A stretch of 64,000 bases of DNA from Methanothermobacter sp049720995 (GTDB lineage: Archaea > Methanobacteriota > Methanobacteria > Methanobacteriales > Methanothermobacteraceae): positions 1 to 64,000 of the forward strand of contig NZ_JBNASF010000003.1 of NCBI RefSeq assembly GCF_049720995.1. Reading direction: 5' to 3'. The translations under genes and the position numbers were made by a program. Numbering within the stretch: position 1 is the first letter of the stretch; each line of letters opens with the position of its first letter. The notes under the pieces were generated by a model. That model did no database searches and was not told the DNA's origin. It saw nothing but the letters and a program-made list of their open reading frames with translations. Below are positions 54,051-63,040 of the stretch, in pieces.

Positions 54051-54952
54051 AATATTTCACCCAAAAGTATTCTGGCCAACATTATTTTATCCCCTGTGTT
54101 TTCCATGATGGTGTTTGTTATCGTTACCTCTTTTATTAGTTTTTCTATTTCCATCTTGAGGTTTGAGTCGGCCTCATCAATCACCAGCATATCAAGAAAA
54201 TCACTGTACATCTCTGCAAGGCCGAGACTTGAGGCCTCATAGCCTTTAGTTTCCATGAATTTCCCTGCGGGCCCACTGAATGGCCTCCTACCTATAAACG
54301 GGGATACTGCATATACCTCTGCACCCCGGAGGGCATTCCTCACACCCTCTGTTCTGATAATGGGTCCTATGGATGTGACGGGGTTGGATGGTCCCACTAT
54401 GACCCTTTCAGCAGATTCGATCGCATCCAGAACACCTGGTGCCGGTTTAACCCTGCTGAATCGAACATCCAGGACCTCAGGCTCTGACCTCCTCTCCACA
54501 AGGAACTCGTGGAACCCCATCTCACCCTCATCTGTAAGTATCCTGATATCTGATTCCTGGTTGCTCATGGGGATAACCCCTGATTCCACGCCAAGGGCCC
54601 TGCACTGGTGTTCCACCACCCTGTGGAGTGGCATCTCCCTTAAAAGAAGGGTTTTCTGTATCTTGAATGCCCGGTCAAGGTCTCCTATCCTCAGGAGCTC
54701 GGGGCATCCAAGTTCAGCAAGCCTATCATGGGTTATGAATGTGTCGTCCCGGACCCCGTACCAGGTCTCCTCGTTTATTATCCCCGCAAGGGTGTAGATA
54801 ACGGTATCAATGTCTGGTGCGACGTAGACTCCGGAGAAATAATCGTTCTCAACCGTGTTAACGATAACTGTAACCTCAGAGGGGTCCACAACCCTCACAA
54901 TGCCCTGCAGGAGTTTCGGTGTGCCTGTACCCCCCGAGAGGACTGTTATCAT
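54047..54952 (-). CDS. cofD: 2-phospho-L-lactate transferase
   Basis: 301 aa from ATG 54952 (GGTGGT 3 nt upstream); a longer ORF reaches 55036. MITVLSGGTGTPKLLQGI at the N-terminus, APDIDTVIYTLAGI near 50, VIVGPSNPVTSIGPI near 184 and VYAVSPFIGRRPFSGP near 214. It joins lactyl-2-diphospho-guanosine to FO, making F420-0. It follows cofE closely, so glutamate addition and lactyl transfer are made together. Confidence 0.96.
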   Translation of the reverse strand: MITVLSGGTGTPKLLQGIVRVVDPSEVTVIVNTVENDYFSGVYVAPDIDTVIYTLAGIINEETWYGVRDDTFITHDRLAELGCPELLRIGDLDRAFKIQKTLLLREMPLHRVVEHQCRALGVESGVIPMSNQESDIRILTDEGEMGFHEFLVERRSEPEVLDVRFSRVKPAPGVLDAIESAERVIVGPSNPVTSIGPIIRTEGVRNALRGAEVYAVSPFIGRRPFSGPAGKFMETKGYEASSLGLAEMYSDFLDMLVIDEADSNLKMEIEKLIKEVTITNTIMENTGDKIMLARILLGEIL

Positions 54953-54960
54953 TGAACCAC

Positions 54961-55719
54961 CTAATCCCTGAAGACGTCGAGTTCCCGGGGCCTCAAAAGT
55001 TCCCTTGCGCTTCCAGTTGCGCGGAGGTGCCCCCATGGGTAACCCCTTATTATGACGGCGGGTACGCCTTCAGCTGCCTGTCCCATCACAAGTGAGGCCG
55101 CGGCTGCCAGCTCATCTGCAACCGCCACCCTGGTTGTCTGGAGGCTCCTGCCATAAAGGTCCAGTTCACCCTTCCGATCCCAGATTGGAGAGATTCCTGC
55201 AACACCAACAGCAACACCAACAGCCCCCTCCCTGAAGGGCCTTCCCTGTGTATCGGAGATTATGACAGCCAGTTCCCTCCCTGTGAGTTCCTGAAGACCC
55301 TCAAGTATCCTCCTGGCGCTTCCGTCAGGGTCCTCGGGGAGTGGAGTTGCCAGTCCATCCTCAACATTTGACTCGTCAATACCCGCATTGGCACATACAA
55401 ACCCGTGCTGGGTTTCAGATACTATGAAGTCATGACCAACCTTTATTATCTCACTGGACTCTTCAAGTATTGCCTCAACGAGCCTGGGGTCCTTACCTGT
55501 CCTTGAGGCAATCTGAAGTGCCTCCCTTGATGGTTCGATCATCCCAAGGTCAACCGTGCTGCCCTCTGCCTTGGCCACCAGCGTTTCGGCTATCACAACT
55601 ATGTCACCATCAAGGAGTTCCATGTCCGAGGACCCCATGGCGTCCACTATGAGGGCGGCTATGTCATCCCCCTCAGAAACAAGGGGGAGGCCCTCCACTC
55701 CACTTAGGGTTATCTCCAT
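54961..55719 (-). CDS. cofE: F420-0:gamma-glutamyl ligase
   Basis: 252 aa. GDIVVIAETLVAKAEGSTV near 40, VGHDFIVSETQHGFVCANAGIDESN near 97-121, the active-site ISDTQGRPFREGAVGVAVGV near 156, and ADELAAAASLVMGQAAEGVPAV near 205. It adds glutamates to F420-0. ATG 55719 with GGTGCT 3 nt upstream. Upstream of cofD and gch3 on the minus strand, downstream of purO. Confidence 0.97.
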   Translation of the reverse strand: MEITLSGVEGLPLVSEGDDIAALIVDAMGSSDMELLDGDIVVIAETLVAKAEGSTVDLGMIEPSREALQIASRTGKDPRLVEAILEESSEIIKVGHDFIVSETQHGFVCANAGIDESNVEDGLATPLPEDPDGSARRILEGLQELTGRELAVIISDTQGRPFREGAVGVAVGVAGISPIWDRKGELDLYGRSLQTTRVAVADELAAAASLVMGQAAEGVPAVIIRGYPWGHLRATGSARELLRPRELDVFRD

Positions 55720-55733
55720 TTAAGCACCGGGAT

Positions 55734-56342
55734 TCATTTTTCTACTGTGGCCAGCTTCCAGCCGTCTCCTTGGTTGAATGCAGCTGCAGAGGTGACGGGG
55801 TGTGTGAATGCTGCAAAATCTCCGCCACCTATTATGAACTCTGCCGCCTCCTCTGCATTTCCAGCTTCAAATAGGGTCTCTGCGGGTTCTGTCTGTTCAT
55901 AGGTTGATATGTACATTGAAACGCCCTCAGGGACCCTTCTGACCTTTATCCCATCCTCTGTAACTATCCCTATGAATGCATCCGAGTCGTTGATTGCTGC
56001 TGCGATTCTGGGGGTGTTGAGTTCATCCTTCTCATAATCCATTGTAAGGAGCGAGAAGCCCAGGGCATCCTTCAGGTTCATCCCGAGGGATATCTTATCT
56101 GCAATTGTATCGGTATGGGAACCGTTGGATACAACCGCGGTCCCATCAACTATCCTTATGCAGTTGTATGCTATGTAGGGGTTTTTGAAGACATCACCCT
56201 CACAGCCCTCCACAGGTACAATTGCCACCCTCTCATCCAGGAGCCTTGCCGTCCTGTTTGGGAAGGATCTGCTGGAGACCCTGTACGCCACGAAGGATCC
56301 GCTGCTGTTTCTTCCAACTGCCAGTATTCTTCCAAGATACAT
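55734..56342 (-). CDS. purO: IMP cyclohydrolase (archaeal PurO)
   Basis: 202 aa. MYLGRILAVGRNSSGSFVAYRVSSRS at the N-terminus is the PurO signature, with YIAYNCIRIVDGTAVVSNGSH near 62 and DYEKDELNTPRIAAAI near 100. It closes FAICAR to IMP in the last purine step. Start ATG 56342 with GGTGAT 3 nt upstream. Between ExbD and cofE; a GTP-consuming F420 pathway neighbours it, which may or may not matter. Confidence 0.96.
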   Translation of the reverse strand: MYLGRILAVGRNSSGSFVAYRVSSRSFPNRTARLLDERVAIVPVEGCEGDVFKNPYIAYNCIRIVDGTAVVSNGSHTDTIADKISLGMNLKDALGFSLLTMDYEKDELNTPRIAAAINDSDAFIGIVTEDGIKVRRVPEGVSMYISTYEQTEPAETLFEAGNAEEAAEFIIGGGDFAAFTHPVTSAAAFNQGDGWKLATVEK

Positions 56343-56361
56343 AATATCACCTGCCAATTAA

Positions 56362-56748
56362 TTATGATGGTGTTTTAACCGCCCTGTCAACCGGAAGATC
56401 CGGTGGTGCTGTTATGATTATGGCCCCCTCCCTGGGCCTTATTATTATTTCACCCTCATCTATAACCCTGGTGTGGACAGCCACTGCACTGTTCCTTATG
56501 TGGCTGGACATGTCAATCCCGTTAACCGTTACCCTTCTGAGACCTGCAACAGGTATCAGGTAGTACTCTGATGGGCCGGTGTTTTCACTTATCTGGGGCT
56601 TTCCTGAGGCCTCACCTGCCCCCCCTGAAAAGGTGGTTGTTACCACAAGGAATATCAGTATTGTGAAGAGTATATCAATGAAGGGGACCATGTTGAACCT
56701 TGGCCTTCCATGGATCTTGTTTCTGTACCTCTCTGTATCCAGGACCAT
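56362..56748 (-). CDS. ExbD/TolR family proton-channel partner
   Basis: 128 aa. Short cytoplasmic N-terminus, one membrane helix 24-44 (FIDILFTILIFLVVTTTFS) carrying the Asp conserved in ExbD/TolR for proton passage, and an external domain of about 80 residues. ATG 56748, AGTGAT 3 nt upstream, overlapping the ExbB stop. In bacteria this pair energises outer-membrane processes; an archaeon with a pseudomurein wall has no outer membrane, so the job here differs. Confidence 0.88.
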   Translation of the reverse strand: MVLDTERYRNKIHGRPRFNMVPFIDILFTILIFLVVTTTFSGGAGEASGKPQISENTGPSEYYLIPVAGLRRVTVNGIDMSSHIRNSAVAVHTRVIDEGEIIIRPREGAIIITAPPDLPVDRAVKTPS

Positions 56749-56752
56749 TTTA

Positions 56753-57592
56753 TCACTGCCGCAGCTTACTCTCAATGATCTCTGCGCTCTTACCGCACCT
56801 TTCAAGTATTATGTTGTTTATGCTCTTCTCAAGCATGCTGGGCTTGAATGCCACCACAAGGTTTGCCTCAGGGTCATCAACCGTCCTCACGCTTACAACG
56901 CCATCCGATTCCATGAGGGCCCCGACCACATCATCAACGTTTCCATCAACCCTTATCCTCATAATGGCATATCCCCAGTTTGTCATCTTCTTTATGAGTT
57001 CAATCTTGTCTATCTCATCGTCAATCCTGCCTGTTATGTAGGAGTAAAGGGGCATGAGGATTATTGCAACTGCCAGTCCAAGTATTGTGGTTATAAGTGC
57101 AACATAGATTCCCTCAGCCATTGCAGCGGGGTCAGCGTTAACACCGAGGGCCCTGAATGTGTACCATATCCCTATGACTGTCCCTATAAGACCCAGCATT
57201 GGGGCAACCTCTATTATTGTCCTGAGCGTCCCCAGACCCTTTGTCATGTTGCTCATCTCAACAATAAAAACACGCTCCATTGCATCCTCAACCTCTGAAC
57301 GGTTCCTGTATCCTATCTTGAGGGCCTCTGATATTATCTTTGATACCGGGTTCTGGTACTGTCCTATCTCCCTGAGTGCTTCAAGTGCTCCGCCCTTCTC
57401 CATGGATTCATTGACCTTACCTATTATCTGGGGTGTGCTAACACGTGAAATCTTCCTGAGATAGTGTATTTTCTCAATGGACGTGATAAAACCATAGATG
57501 CCTGTGATTGCTATTATGTAGGTTATTACACCGCCGCTGCGGAACATTTCAAGTACCGTGCCAAAGAAGTTGAAAACTGGTTCTAGAAACAT
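56753..57592 (-). CDS. MotA/TolQ/ExbB family proton-channel protein
   Basis: 279 aa. Membrane helix near 20-40 (IITYIIAITGIYGFITSIEK), then a cytoplasmic loop, and helices near 135-160 (APMLGLIGTVIGIWYTF, typical of ExbB/TolQ) and 165-190. A C-terminal 70-residue domain carries INNIILERCGKSAEIIES. With ExbD it should form a proton-driven stator. ATG 57592. Coupled to ExbD by overlap. RNase HII is just upstream. Confidence 0.9.
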   Translation of the reverse strand: MFLEPVFNFFGTVLEMFRSGGVITYIIAITGIYGFITSIEKIHYLRKISRVSTPQIIGKVNESMEKGGALEALREIGQYQNPVSKIISEALKIGYRNRSEVEDAMERVFIVEMSNMTKGLGTLRTIIEVAPMLGLIGTVIGIWYTFRALGVNADPAAMAEGIYVALITTILGLAVAIILMPLYSYITGRIDDEIDKIELIKKMTNWGYAIMRIRVDGNVDDVVGALMESDGVVSVRTVDDPEANLVVAFKPSMLEKSINNIILERCGKSAEIIESKLRQ

Positions 57593-57666
57593 TTTTTCTG
57601 CCTCACCTGATGGGTATTTACCGGAGAGGATATATTTAAAAATAGTGGTCAGACCTATAAATTAAA

Positions 57667-58290
57667 TCAATTTTTCTTCCTCTTCTGGACGGTGGCCCAT
57701 GACTTCCTCACAAAGTCCGGGAGTTCATCGTAGCTCAAGGACTCCAGGAAAGCCCTGGTGCGTGGGTCACTGGGATAACCGGAACCCATATCCCCCAGTT
57801 TCCTGTTCCTCTTCTGTATCCTCTCTATTTCAAGGTCCCTTTCAACCTTGGCTATTATGGAGGCCGCTGCAACGGGGTAATACCTTGCATCTGCACCGTG
57901 CTCGGCCTTCACCTCTATGTCCCCAAAGTGGGACCTTATCTCCTCCGCCAGCCTCTCTGGTTTTACATCCACCGAATCTATGATGACCGAATCCGGCTGT
58001 GCCTCAGCTATTATCCTCTTTATTGCTATCTTTTCTATCTCATTGAGGTTGAAGCCCTTCTCACGCATGCTGTCAATATCCGATGCAGATATCTTAACCG
58101 TGAACACCCTTGAAATCCTTCTTATCTTACGGGCGAGAAATTTTCTTCTCTCAGGTGTGAGCTTCTTTGAGTCCCTTATACCCATCTTCCGGAGGATCGA
58201 GAACTTCCTCTCAGGTACCATGACACCCGCAACGACAAGGGGGCCTATTACGGGACCCCTTCCCGCCTCATCAATTCCAAGAACCTTCAT
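57667..58290 (-). CDS. rnhB: Ribonuclease HII
   Basis: 207 aa. GIDEAGRGPVIGPLVVAGV at the N-terminus gives the catalytic Asp-Glu; IIDSVDVKPERLAEEI near 98 and KAEHGADARYYPVAAASIIAKVERD near 125 supply the remaining Asp residues. It cuts RNA in DNA-RNA hybrids and single ribonucleotides. ATG 58290 with TGAT upstream. Twenty-two bp after the MreB-like stop on the same strand. Confidence 0.98.
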   Translation of the reverse strand: MKVLGIDEAGRGPVIGPLVVAGVMVPERKFSILRKMGIRDSKKLTPERRKFLARKIRRISRVFTVKISASDIDSMREKGFNLNEIEKIAIKRIIAEAQPDSVIIDSVDVKPERLAEEIRSHFGDIEVKAEHGADARYYPVAAASIIAKVERDLEIERIQKRNRKLGDMGSGYPSDPRTRAFLESLSYDELPDFVRKSWATVQKRKKN

Positions 58291-58312
58291 CAGATCAGAA
58301 AAAATAAATTAA

Positions 58313-59386
58313 TTATTTCATTGCCTTGAGCCTTACCTCAGGTTCAAGTGCCCTTGGCTCTGCAGCAACTATTGCGGCTCCCTTGGCAACCACTGTCATG
58401 GGGTCATCTGATATCTCGGCAGGAATGCCCACCTCGTCCAGTATCCTCTCCCTGAGGCCCCTGAGCTGTGAGGTTCCACCCACAACAACGGTTTTGTTGT
58501 AAACCCCTGAGATGAGTTCAGGTGAGAGTCTTTCAAGTACTGCTGCTATGGAATCCACTATGCCCTTTACAACGGGCTCAGCAGCCTTTGCAACCATTTC
58601 AGAGTCAATTTCAACCTTTTTAGGTTTGTTTGTCTCCATGCATTTACCTATAACCACTGTTTTGATGTTTTCAAGATCCTCATCACACCTGACCATTCCA
58701 ACCTCTATCTTTGCCTTCTCTGCCTCATGGATGCCTATCTCAACATTGTACTTCTCCTTCACAAGTTCAACAAGGTTGTTGTCAATATCATCCCCGCCGA
58801 CCCTGATTGTCTCAATGTCGGTTATGCCCCCAAGGGATATCACGACAATGTCACTTGAACCGGCTCCTATGTCAACAACCATGGTCCCTGATGCCTCTGC
58901 TATTGGCAGTCCGGCCCCTATTGCAGCTGCAAGACCCTCACTTATAACCAGGACATAATTTGCCCCGGTCTTTCTTCCTATCTCCTCAACGGCGTTTTTT
59001 TCAACCTCTGAGGCATCCCCTGGTATTCCTATAACTATCCTGTCAATGGACTCAGAATCTCCGGCCCCCATCTCCACCGCATATACAAGGAGAGCCTCTG
59101 CCTGTGCAACGCTCTCAATAACACCCTTCCTCAGCGGCCTTACAGCAATTATGTCCTCAGGAGTTCTTCCAAGCATCATCTTTGCCTCTTCACCCACTGC
59201 CAGGACATATGATGGGTCCTCCTTTTTGACAGCCACCACAGAGGGAATCTTGTAGATATCAAATTTATCCCCTGCTGGTTTGGCAACCACAGTGTTGAGG
59301 GTACCCAGGTCTATTCCGAGTGTATTGGTGATTGCACTCTTCCTTTCTGGTTTCTCTTCAGATTTCTTCTTTCCAAATGAAAACAT
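58313..59386 (-). CDS. mreB: MreB/actin-like protein (rod-shape factor)
   Basis: 357 aa. Actin/Hsp70 fold: phosphate 1 LGIDLGTLNTVVAKPAG near 25, phosphate 2 MVVDIGAGSSDIVVIS near 175, adenosine motif VVVGGTSQLRGL near 300. Unlike bacterial MreB, the N-terminal 20 residues are a Lys/Glu-rich linker (FSFGKKKSEEKPERKS). ATG 59386 with GAGGAG SD. Archaeal rods with pseudomurein often have this gene, which suggests wall-synthesis guidance. It overlaps an unknown gene (2-bp spacing). Confidence 0.9.
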   Translation of the reverse strand: MFSFGKKKSEEKPERKSAITNTLGIDLGTLNTVVAKPAGDKFDIYKIPSVVAVKKEDPSYVLAVGEEAKMMLGRTPEDIIAVRPLRKGVIESVAQAEALLVYAVEMGAGDSESIDRIVIGIPGDASEVEKNAVEEIGRKTGANYVLVISEGLAAAIGAGLPIAEASGTMVVDIGAGSSDIVVISLGGITDIETIRVGGDDIDNNLVELVKEKYNVEIGIHEAEKAKIEVGMVRCDEDLENIKTVVIGKCMETNKPKKVEIDSEMVAKAAEPVVKGIVDSIAAVLERLSPELISGVYNKTVVVGGTSQLRGLRERILDEVGIPAEISDDPMTVVAKGAAIVAAEPRALEPEVRLKAMK

Positions 59387-59387
59387 G

Positions 59388-60020
59388 CTACTCCTCCTCA
59401 AATATGTCTCTAAAGTCAACTGCAAATATGTTGTTGCGGGATGCTATCTCATTTATCCTCTCAACATCCCCTAATTCATGAACAGATATCAACAGTGTCA
59501 CCAGGACAACGTCTGTAACCTTGAAGAGGGGGTCGATTATACTTCTTATAAACCCCGGGAGCCTCTCTGTAAGGTAGACGTCTGTCTCTATAAACCCGCT
59601 CGTTCTGTCCTCGAGGATGAAGGAAAAGCCTATTTTATTCTTTTCAGCCTCCCCTGCAAACCTTTTCATATAGTTCTCAGGGGCCACCAGAAGCACAAGG
59701 TTGGGTTCTTTCTCAACGTAATATGGGGCTATCTTTATATAGGCCCCTCCCTTCTCCTTGCAGATAAGTGAAAGATCTCTTATCTTATTGCTTTCGCCAT
59801 AAAGCATTATTAAATCAAAGCGTTTTCTTAAAAAGGAATCCCTGATGGTAACGTGTTCCCTGAAGAGTATCTTTACAAGATCCCTGGATGTGATTGCCTC
59901 GTATGCCACAGAGTTGACCATTTCCTCATTACCTACAATCACACACCACAGCCTGTCTGAACTCTGGGCTGTTGAAACCTGTGCTGCCTTTCTGAGAACC
60001 TTTATCTTACTCTCTATCAT
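59388..60020 (-). CDS. Unknown protein co-expressed with MreB
   Basis: 210 aa, unassigned. N-terminal IKVLRKAAQVSTAQSSDRLW, then repeated strand/helix units (LIMLYGESNKIRDL, LVLLVAPENYMKRFAGE) and an amphipathic C-terminal half (LPGFIRSIIDPLFKVTDVVLVTLLISVHEL). No signal peptide; the C-terminal hydrophobic patch could touch the membrane. Start ATG 60020 with GTGAT 4 nt upstream. Its TAG overlaps the mreB SD, so both are made together and it is a candidate MreB partner. Confidence 0.7.
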   Translation of the reverse strand: MIESKIKVLRKAAQVSTAQSSDRLWCVIVGNEEMVNSVAYEAITSRDLVKILFREHVTIRDSFLRKRFDLIMLYGESNKIRDLSLICKEKGGAYIKIAPYYVEKEPNLVLLVAPENYMKRFAGEAEKNKIGFSFILEDRTSGFIETDVYLTERLPGFIRSIIDPLFKVTDVVLVTLLISVHELGDVERINEIASRNNIFAVDFRDIFEEE

Positions 60021-60125
60021 CACCATCACATCTACTCTAAAAGGAACTTAAAAGAAAGTTCCCCTGCTCCAGAGGAAAACACATGCATATCAACCACAGA
60101 TTACATTTAATCTTCAGCACATGAC

Positions 60126-60135
60126 TATATATATG
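60126..60135 (+). promoter_or_regulatory. TATA box of the asd operon
   Basis: TATATATATG about 160 bp before the asd start. If used, the message has a long leader, about 130 nt, from near 60155 to 60288. Confidence 0.4.
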
Positions 60136-60287
60136 TTTCACTATAATTATTCAACATCCAGTGTAGGTGCTGATTTCCCGGTACCGCAGTCCCGGTGCTT
60201 CATTAATGCTGATGATAAGTGAAAAACAGGGTGTTAATCTGAAAAGGGTCTTCATGTGCCTCTAAAACATTAGACCAGGTGAACTGT

Positions 60288-60965
60288 GTGTTTGTGAAGG
60301 GCGTTGCAAAAAGGGCCAGTTTCCTCATGAGTGTGGCCACCATCCCGTTTCTCCTTGGCTACCACGCGGTCAGTATACTCATGTTCACCCTCATAGCATT
60401 CATGATGCAGTTCTTCAGGGACCCCGAACGGAATATCCCCCCTGATGACAACCTGATAGTTGCCCCAGCGGATGGAAGGCGTTTATCCGGCAGTATAGAC
60501 CGTATAAAAAGGGTGGGGCTCGATTATCCCCTCATTGACAGGATATTCCCCGATGGTGAGGGTATTCTCATAAGCACCTTCATGTCACCATTTGATGTTC
60601 ATGTTAACCGGGCCCCTGTATCAGGAAGGGTGATATACACAGAGCACCTTGACGGCAAATTTCGTATTGCACGTTCACGTGTCCTGACGGAAAATGAAAG
60701 GAACCTCATTGTGATAGAAACAGAGCATGGAAATGTTGGTGTGGTGCAGATAGCAGGGTTCATTGCAAGGAGGATAGTTCAGTACGTCAATGAGGGAGAC
60801 CATGTTGATAGGGGGAGCCGTATAGGTATGATAAGGTTCGGCTCAAGGGTCGACCTCATACTGCCAGAAAACTGTGAGGTGCTTGTGAAGACAGGTTCAA
60901 GACCTGTTGCCGGGGAGACCGTGGTCGCAAGGTTCATAAAGCCTAAATCAGACCGCAAAAATTAA
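60288..60965 (+). CDS. asd: Archaetidylserine decarboxylase proenzyme
   Basis: 225 aa. PSD family, short archaeal type: VAPADGRRLSG near 65, FMSPFDVHVNR near 103 and the self-cleavage GMIRFGSRVDLILP near 185, where Ser becomes the pyruvoyl group. It makes archaetidylethanolamine from archaetidylserine. Membrane segments near 12-45. Start GTG 60288, 4 nt after GGTGAA; GTG 60279 lies in that SD. Followed by the synthase. Confidence 0.94.
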   Translation: MFVKGVAKRASFLMSVATIPFLLGYHAVSILMFTLIAFMMQFFRDPERNIPPDDNLIVAPADGRRLSGSIDRIKRVGLDYPLIDRIFPDGEGILISTFMSPFDVHVNRAPVSGRVIYTEHLDGKFRIARSRVLTENERNLIVIETEHGNVGVVQIAGFIARRIVQYVNEGDHVDRGSRIGMIRFGSRVDLILPENCEVLVKTGSRPVAGETVVARFIKPKSDRKN

Positions 60966-61006
60966 TTAGTCAGACACATATACTCATAAATCTGCAGGTG
61001 GCGCTG

Positions 61007-61690
61007 ATGAATGACAAAAAAATAACATCCTTCATATCATTACCTGATCTCTTATCGATTTTAAATGCCTCTTCAGGCTATTTTTCCATTTTAATGTCCA
61101 TTCAAGGGGCTTTTAGTGCTGCCTCTGTTCTGATGCTTCTGGCTGTCATCTTCGATTCAGTTGATGGGTGGGTTGCACGCCGCACTGGTAGAGTTGATAT
61201 TCATGGATTTGGTAAAAACATGGACTCCCTTTCAGATGTAATCTCATTTGGTGTTGCTCCAGCCATCCTTATCTACCTAACAAGTGCCGATTTTCGATAT
61301 ATTAATATATTAGTAGGTCTCTTAATAGTAATATGTGGCATACTGAGACTTTCAAGGTTCAATGTTCTCACAGGGGGTGGGAAGAACTTCACGGGACTCC
61401 CAATACCCGTGGCGGCGGTTGTTACATCATCATTTTATCTCACAGGATTCTACAGTGAAAAAGTTGTGGGGGCCATGATGCTCGCTGTCAGTATCCTCAT
61501 GGTCAGCAGCATCGAATACCCGCGTGTGGGGGGTAAAATGGCCCCTGCTGCTTTCATACTCATAATGGCAGTAATTGTAACAGGTTTAATTGGAATGGCT
61601 GCTGGTCCCGCAGCTACCATGCTTTTTATGGCCACTGTGGCATACATTGCACTGCCCATAACACCAATGAGACGTGATCTGAATGCTTGA
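61007..61690 (+). CDS. asS: Archaetidylserine synthase (CDP-alcohol phosphatidyltransferase)
   Basis: 227 aa membrane enzyme. The CDP-alcohol motif DSVDGWVARRTGRVDIHGFGKNMDSLSDVISFG (about 47-79, DGx2ARx8Gx3Dx3D) is intact. Hydrophobic segments near 15-48, 90-130 and 140-215. It makes archaetidylserine from CDP-archaeol and serine. ATG 61007 with GGTGGC 4 nt upstream. Follows asd by 41 bp and overlaps the DUF515 gene by 8 bp. Confidence 0.93.
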   Translation: MNDKKITSFISLPDLLSILNASSGYFSILMSIQGAFSAASVLMLLAVIFDSVDGWVARRTGRVDIHGFGKNMDSLSDVISFGVAPAILIYLTSADFRYINILVGLLIVICGILRLSRFNVLTGGGKNFTGLPIPVAAVVTSSFYLTGFYSEKVVGAMMLAVSILMVSSIEYPRVGGKMAPAAFILIMAVIVTGLIGMAAGPAATMLFMATVAYIALPITPMRRDLNA

Positions 61691-62993
61691 TAAGATTAAA
61701 GGTAATGACAAGGACAAAAAGAATAACCCTCCTGATCTCCGGAAAAACAACAGAAAAGATGACTCGAACATTGGAGACAGACTCAAGGGGCTTGTGGGTA
61801 AATTCAGTGGCGGTGAGGGCTCAGATAAGAAAAAACCCAGGCCCATGCCAAAACCCAGGCCCCGGCTGAAACCCCCTGAAGAGCCAAAGGCCAGGAAAAC
61901 CCCTGAAAAACCTCTTAAAGGTGGTGAAAAACCTAAACCCAGACTTACACCACCACCCAAACGACCTGGAGGTTCATCAGGAGGTATAGGTCGAAAAATC
62001 CCGGACGAAGATCAGAAAACCCTCGTTGGTGCCCTCGTGTTTGGTGTTATTCTCATGGTTCTCGCTGGTGCAGGCTACTACTTCCTGGTCTACCAGCCAT
62101 ACCAGGAGGTGCTGCAGAACGCCAAGGCCACAAAAATCGCTGAGGTTGACGCACTCTTCAAGGGTCCCCTTGCAACCGACCCCCAGAAGCAGGCCATTCT
62201 TGCACAGATAGATGCCGCTGTTACACCAGAGGAGGCGCTGGCAGTTGACGTTGTGGGTCCCGCAACACAATCATGGCGTACCTATCAGAACCAGCAGATA
62301 AATGTAAAGAAGGACCGTGTCGGCAGGGTCATGGTTAATTATACAGATAATGGCCAGGAAAAGCGCGTGATAATGAAGGTGAATGATGCAAAGAAATTTG
62401 TGAGCCAGGCCGATGCAACCGTACTTGCAAATACACAGATTCAAACCCCTGATACCGTTGCCGTGCCAATAATGATCACGAGACTGCAGGCGGCAGGAGG
62501 CCTTATAAGTGTGGGTAACATGGTCGACGTCTACCTCAACCAGAACGCCACCGGAAACAATACATCAACTGCAGCATCAACACCAAGGATAAGCGGGGCG
62601 ACTGTGCTTGCGATTCTCAGATCCAAGGACAGCGGTACAGTGGACGCCCGCATACTCAATAGCCAGCGGTTAACACTCAACACCATAACCTCACAGAGCG
62701 AAAATGAGAGGACATCATCAACAGATGTGGAGCAGCTCCTCAGGGCAGCTGCAGCAGGTGGTCTGAATGAAGCCGAGATCAATGCGATACTACAGAACTA
62801 TGGTATAAGATTATCCGACTATGAGAGGTCATCAAATCTGGGAGAGCTTGATACAAACTACCTCATAATACTTGAGGTCCCAAGGGAGGATGTCCTCTTC
62901 CTGATACAGAACATGAACAGCATCGTTCTGACTGTGCCAACACAGAACGCCCCTGACTGGATGATAAGGGAGCTGCAGAGTATATACGGCTGA
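61683..62993 (+). CDS. DUF515-type membrane protein with CpaB-like part
   Basis: 436 aa. Residues 1-110 are Lys/Pro-rich and disordered (PRPMPKPRPRLKPPEEPKAR), then one membrane helix about 116-136 (VGALVFGVILMVLAGAGYYF), and an external part of 300 residues. There VPIMITRLQAAGGLISVGNMVDVYL resembles the SAF/CpaB (RcpC) family of pilus-assembly proteins. ATG 61683, GTGAT 4 nt upstream, overlapping asS. Function unknown; the context is lipid and envelope genes. Confidence 0.8.
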   Translation: MLDKIKGNDKDKKNNPPDLRKNNRKDDSNIGDRLKGLVGKFSGGEGSDKKKPRPMPKPRPRLKPPEEPKARKTPEKPLKGGEKPKPRLTPPPKRPGGSSGGIGRKIPDEDQKTLVGALVFGVILMVLAGAGYYFLVYQPYQEVLQNAKATKIAEVDALFKGPLATDPQKQAILAQIDAAVTPEEALAVDVVGPATQSWRTYQNQQINVKKDRVGRVMVNYTDNGQEKRVIMKVNDAKKFVSQADATVLANTQIQTPDTVAVPIMITRLQAAGGLISVGNMVDVYLNQNATGNNTSTAASTPRISGATVLAILRSKDSGTVDARILNSQRLTLNTITSQSENERTSSTDVEQLLRAAAAGGLNEAEINAILQNYGIRLSDYERSSNLGELDTNYLIILEVPREDVLFLIQNMNSIVLTVPTQNAPDWMIRELQSIYG

Positions 62994-63040
62994 TTAAGCC
63001 GAAAATTTTATTAAATTTTTATTTAATATTCTAGGTGGGG

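Noticed and set aside
60200..60245. TGATGA and CTGA in the asd leader, again like a C/D RNA
   Set aside because: Only one C-like and one D-like box, with no second pair and no visible guide.
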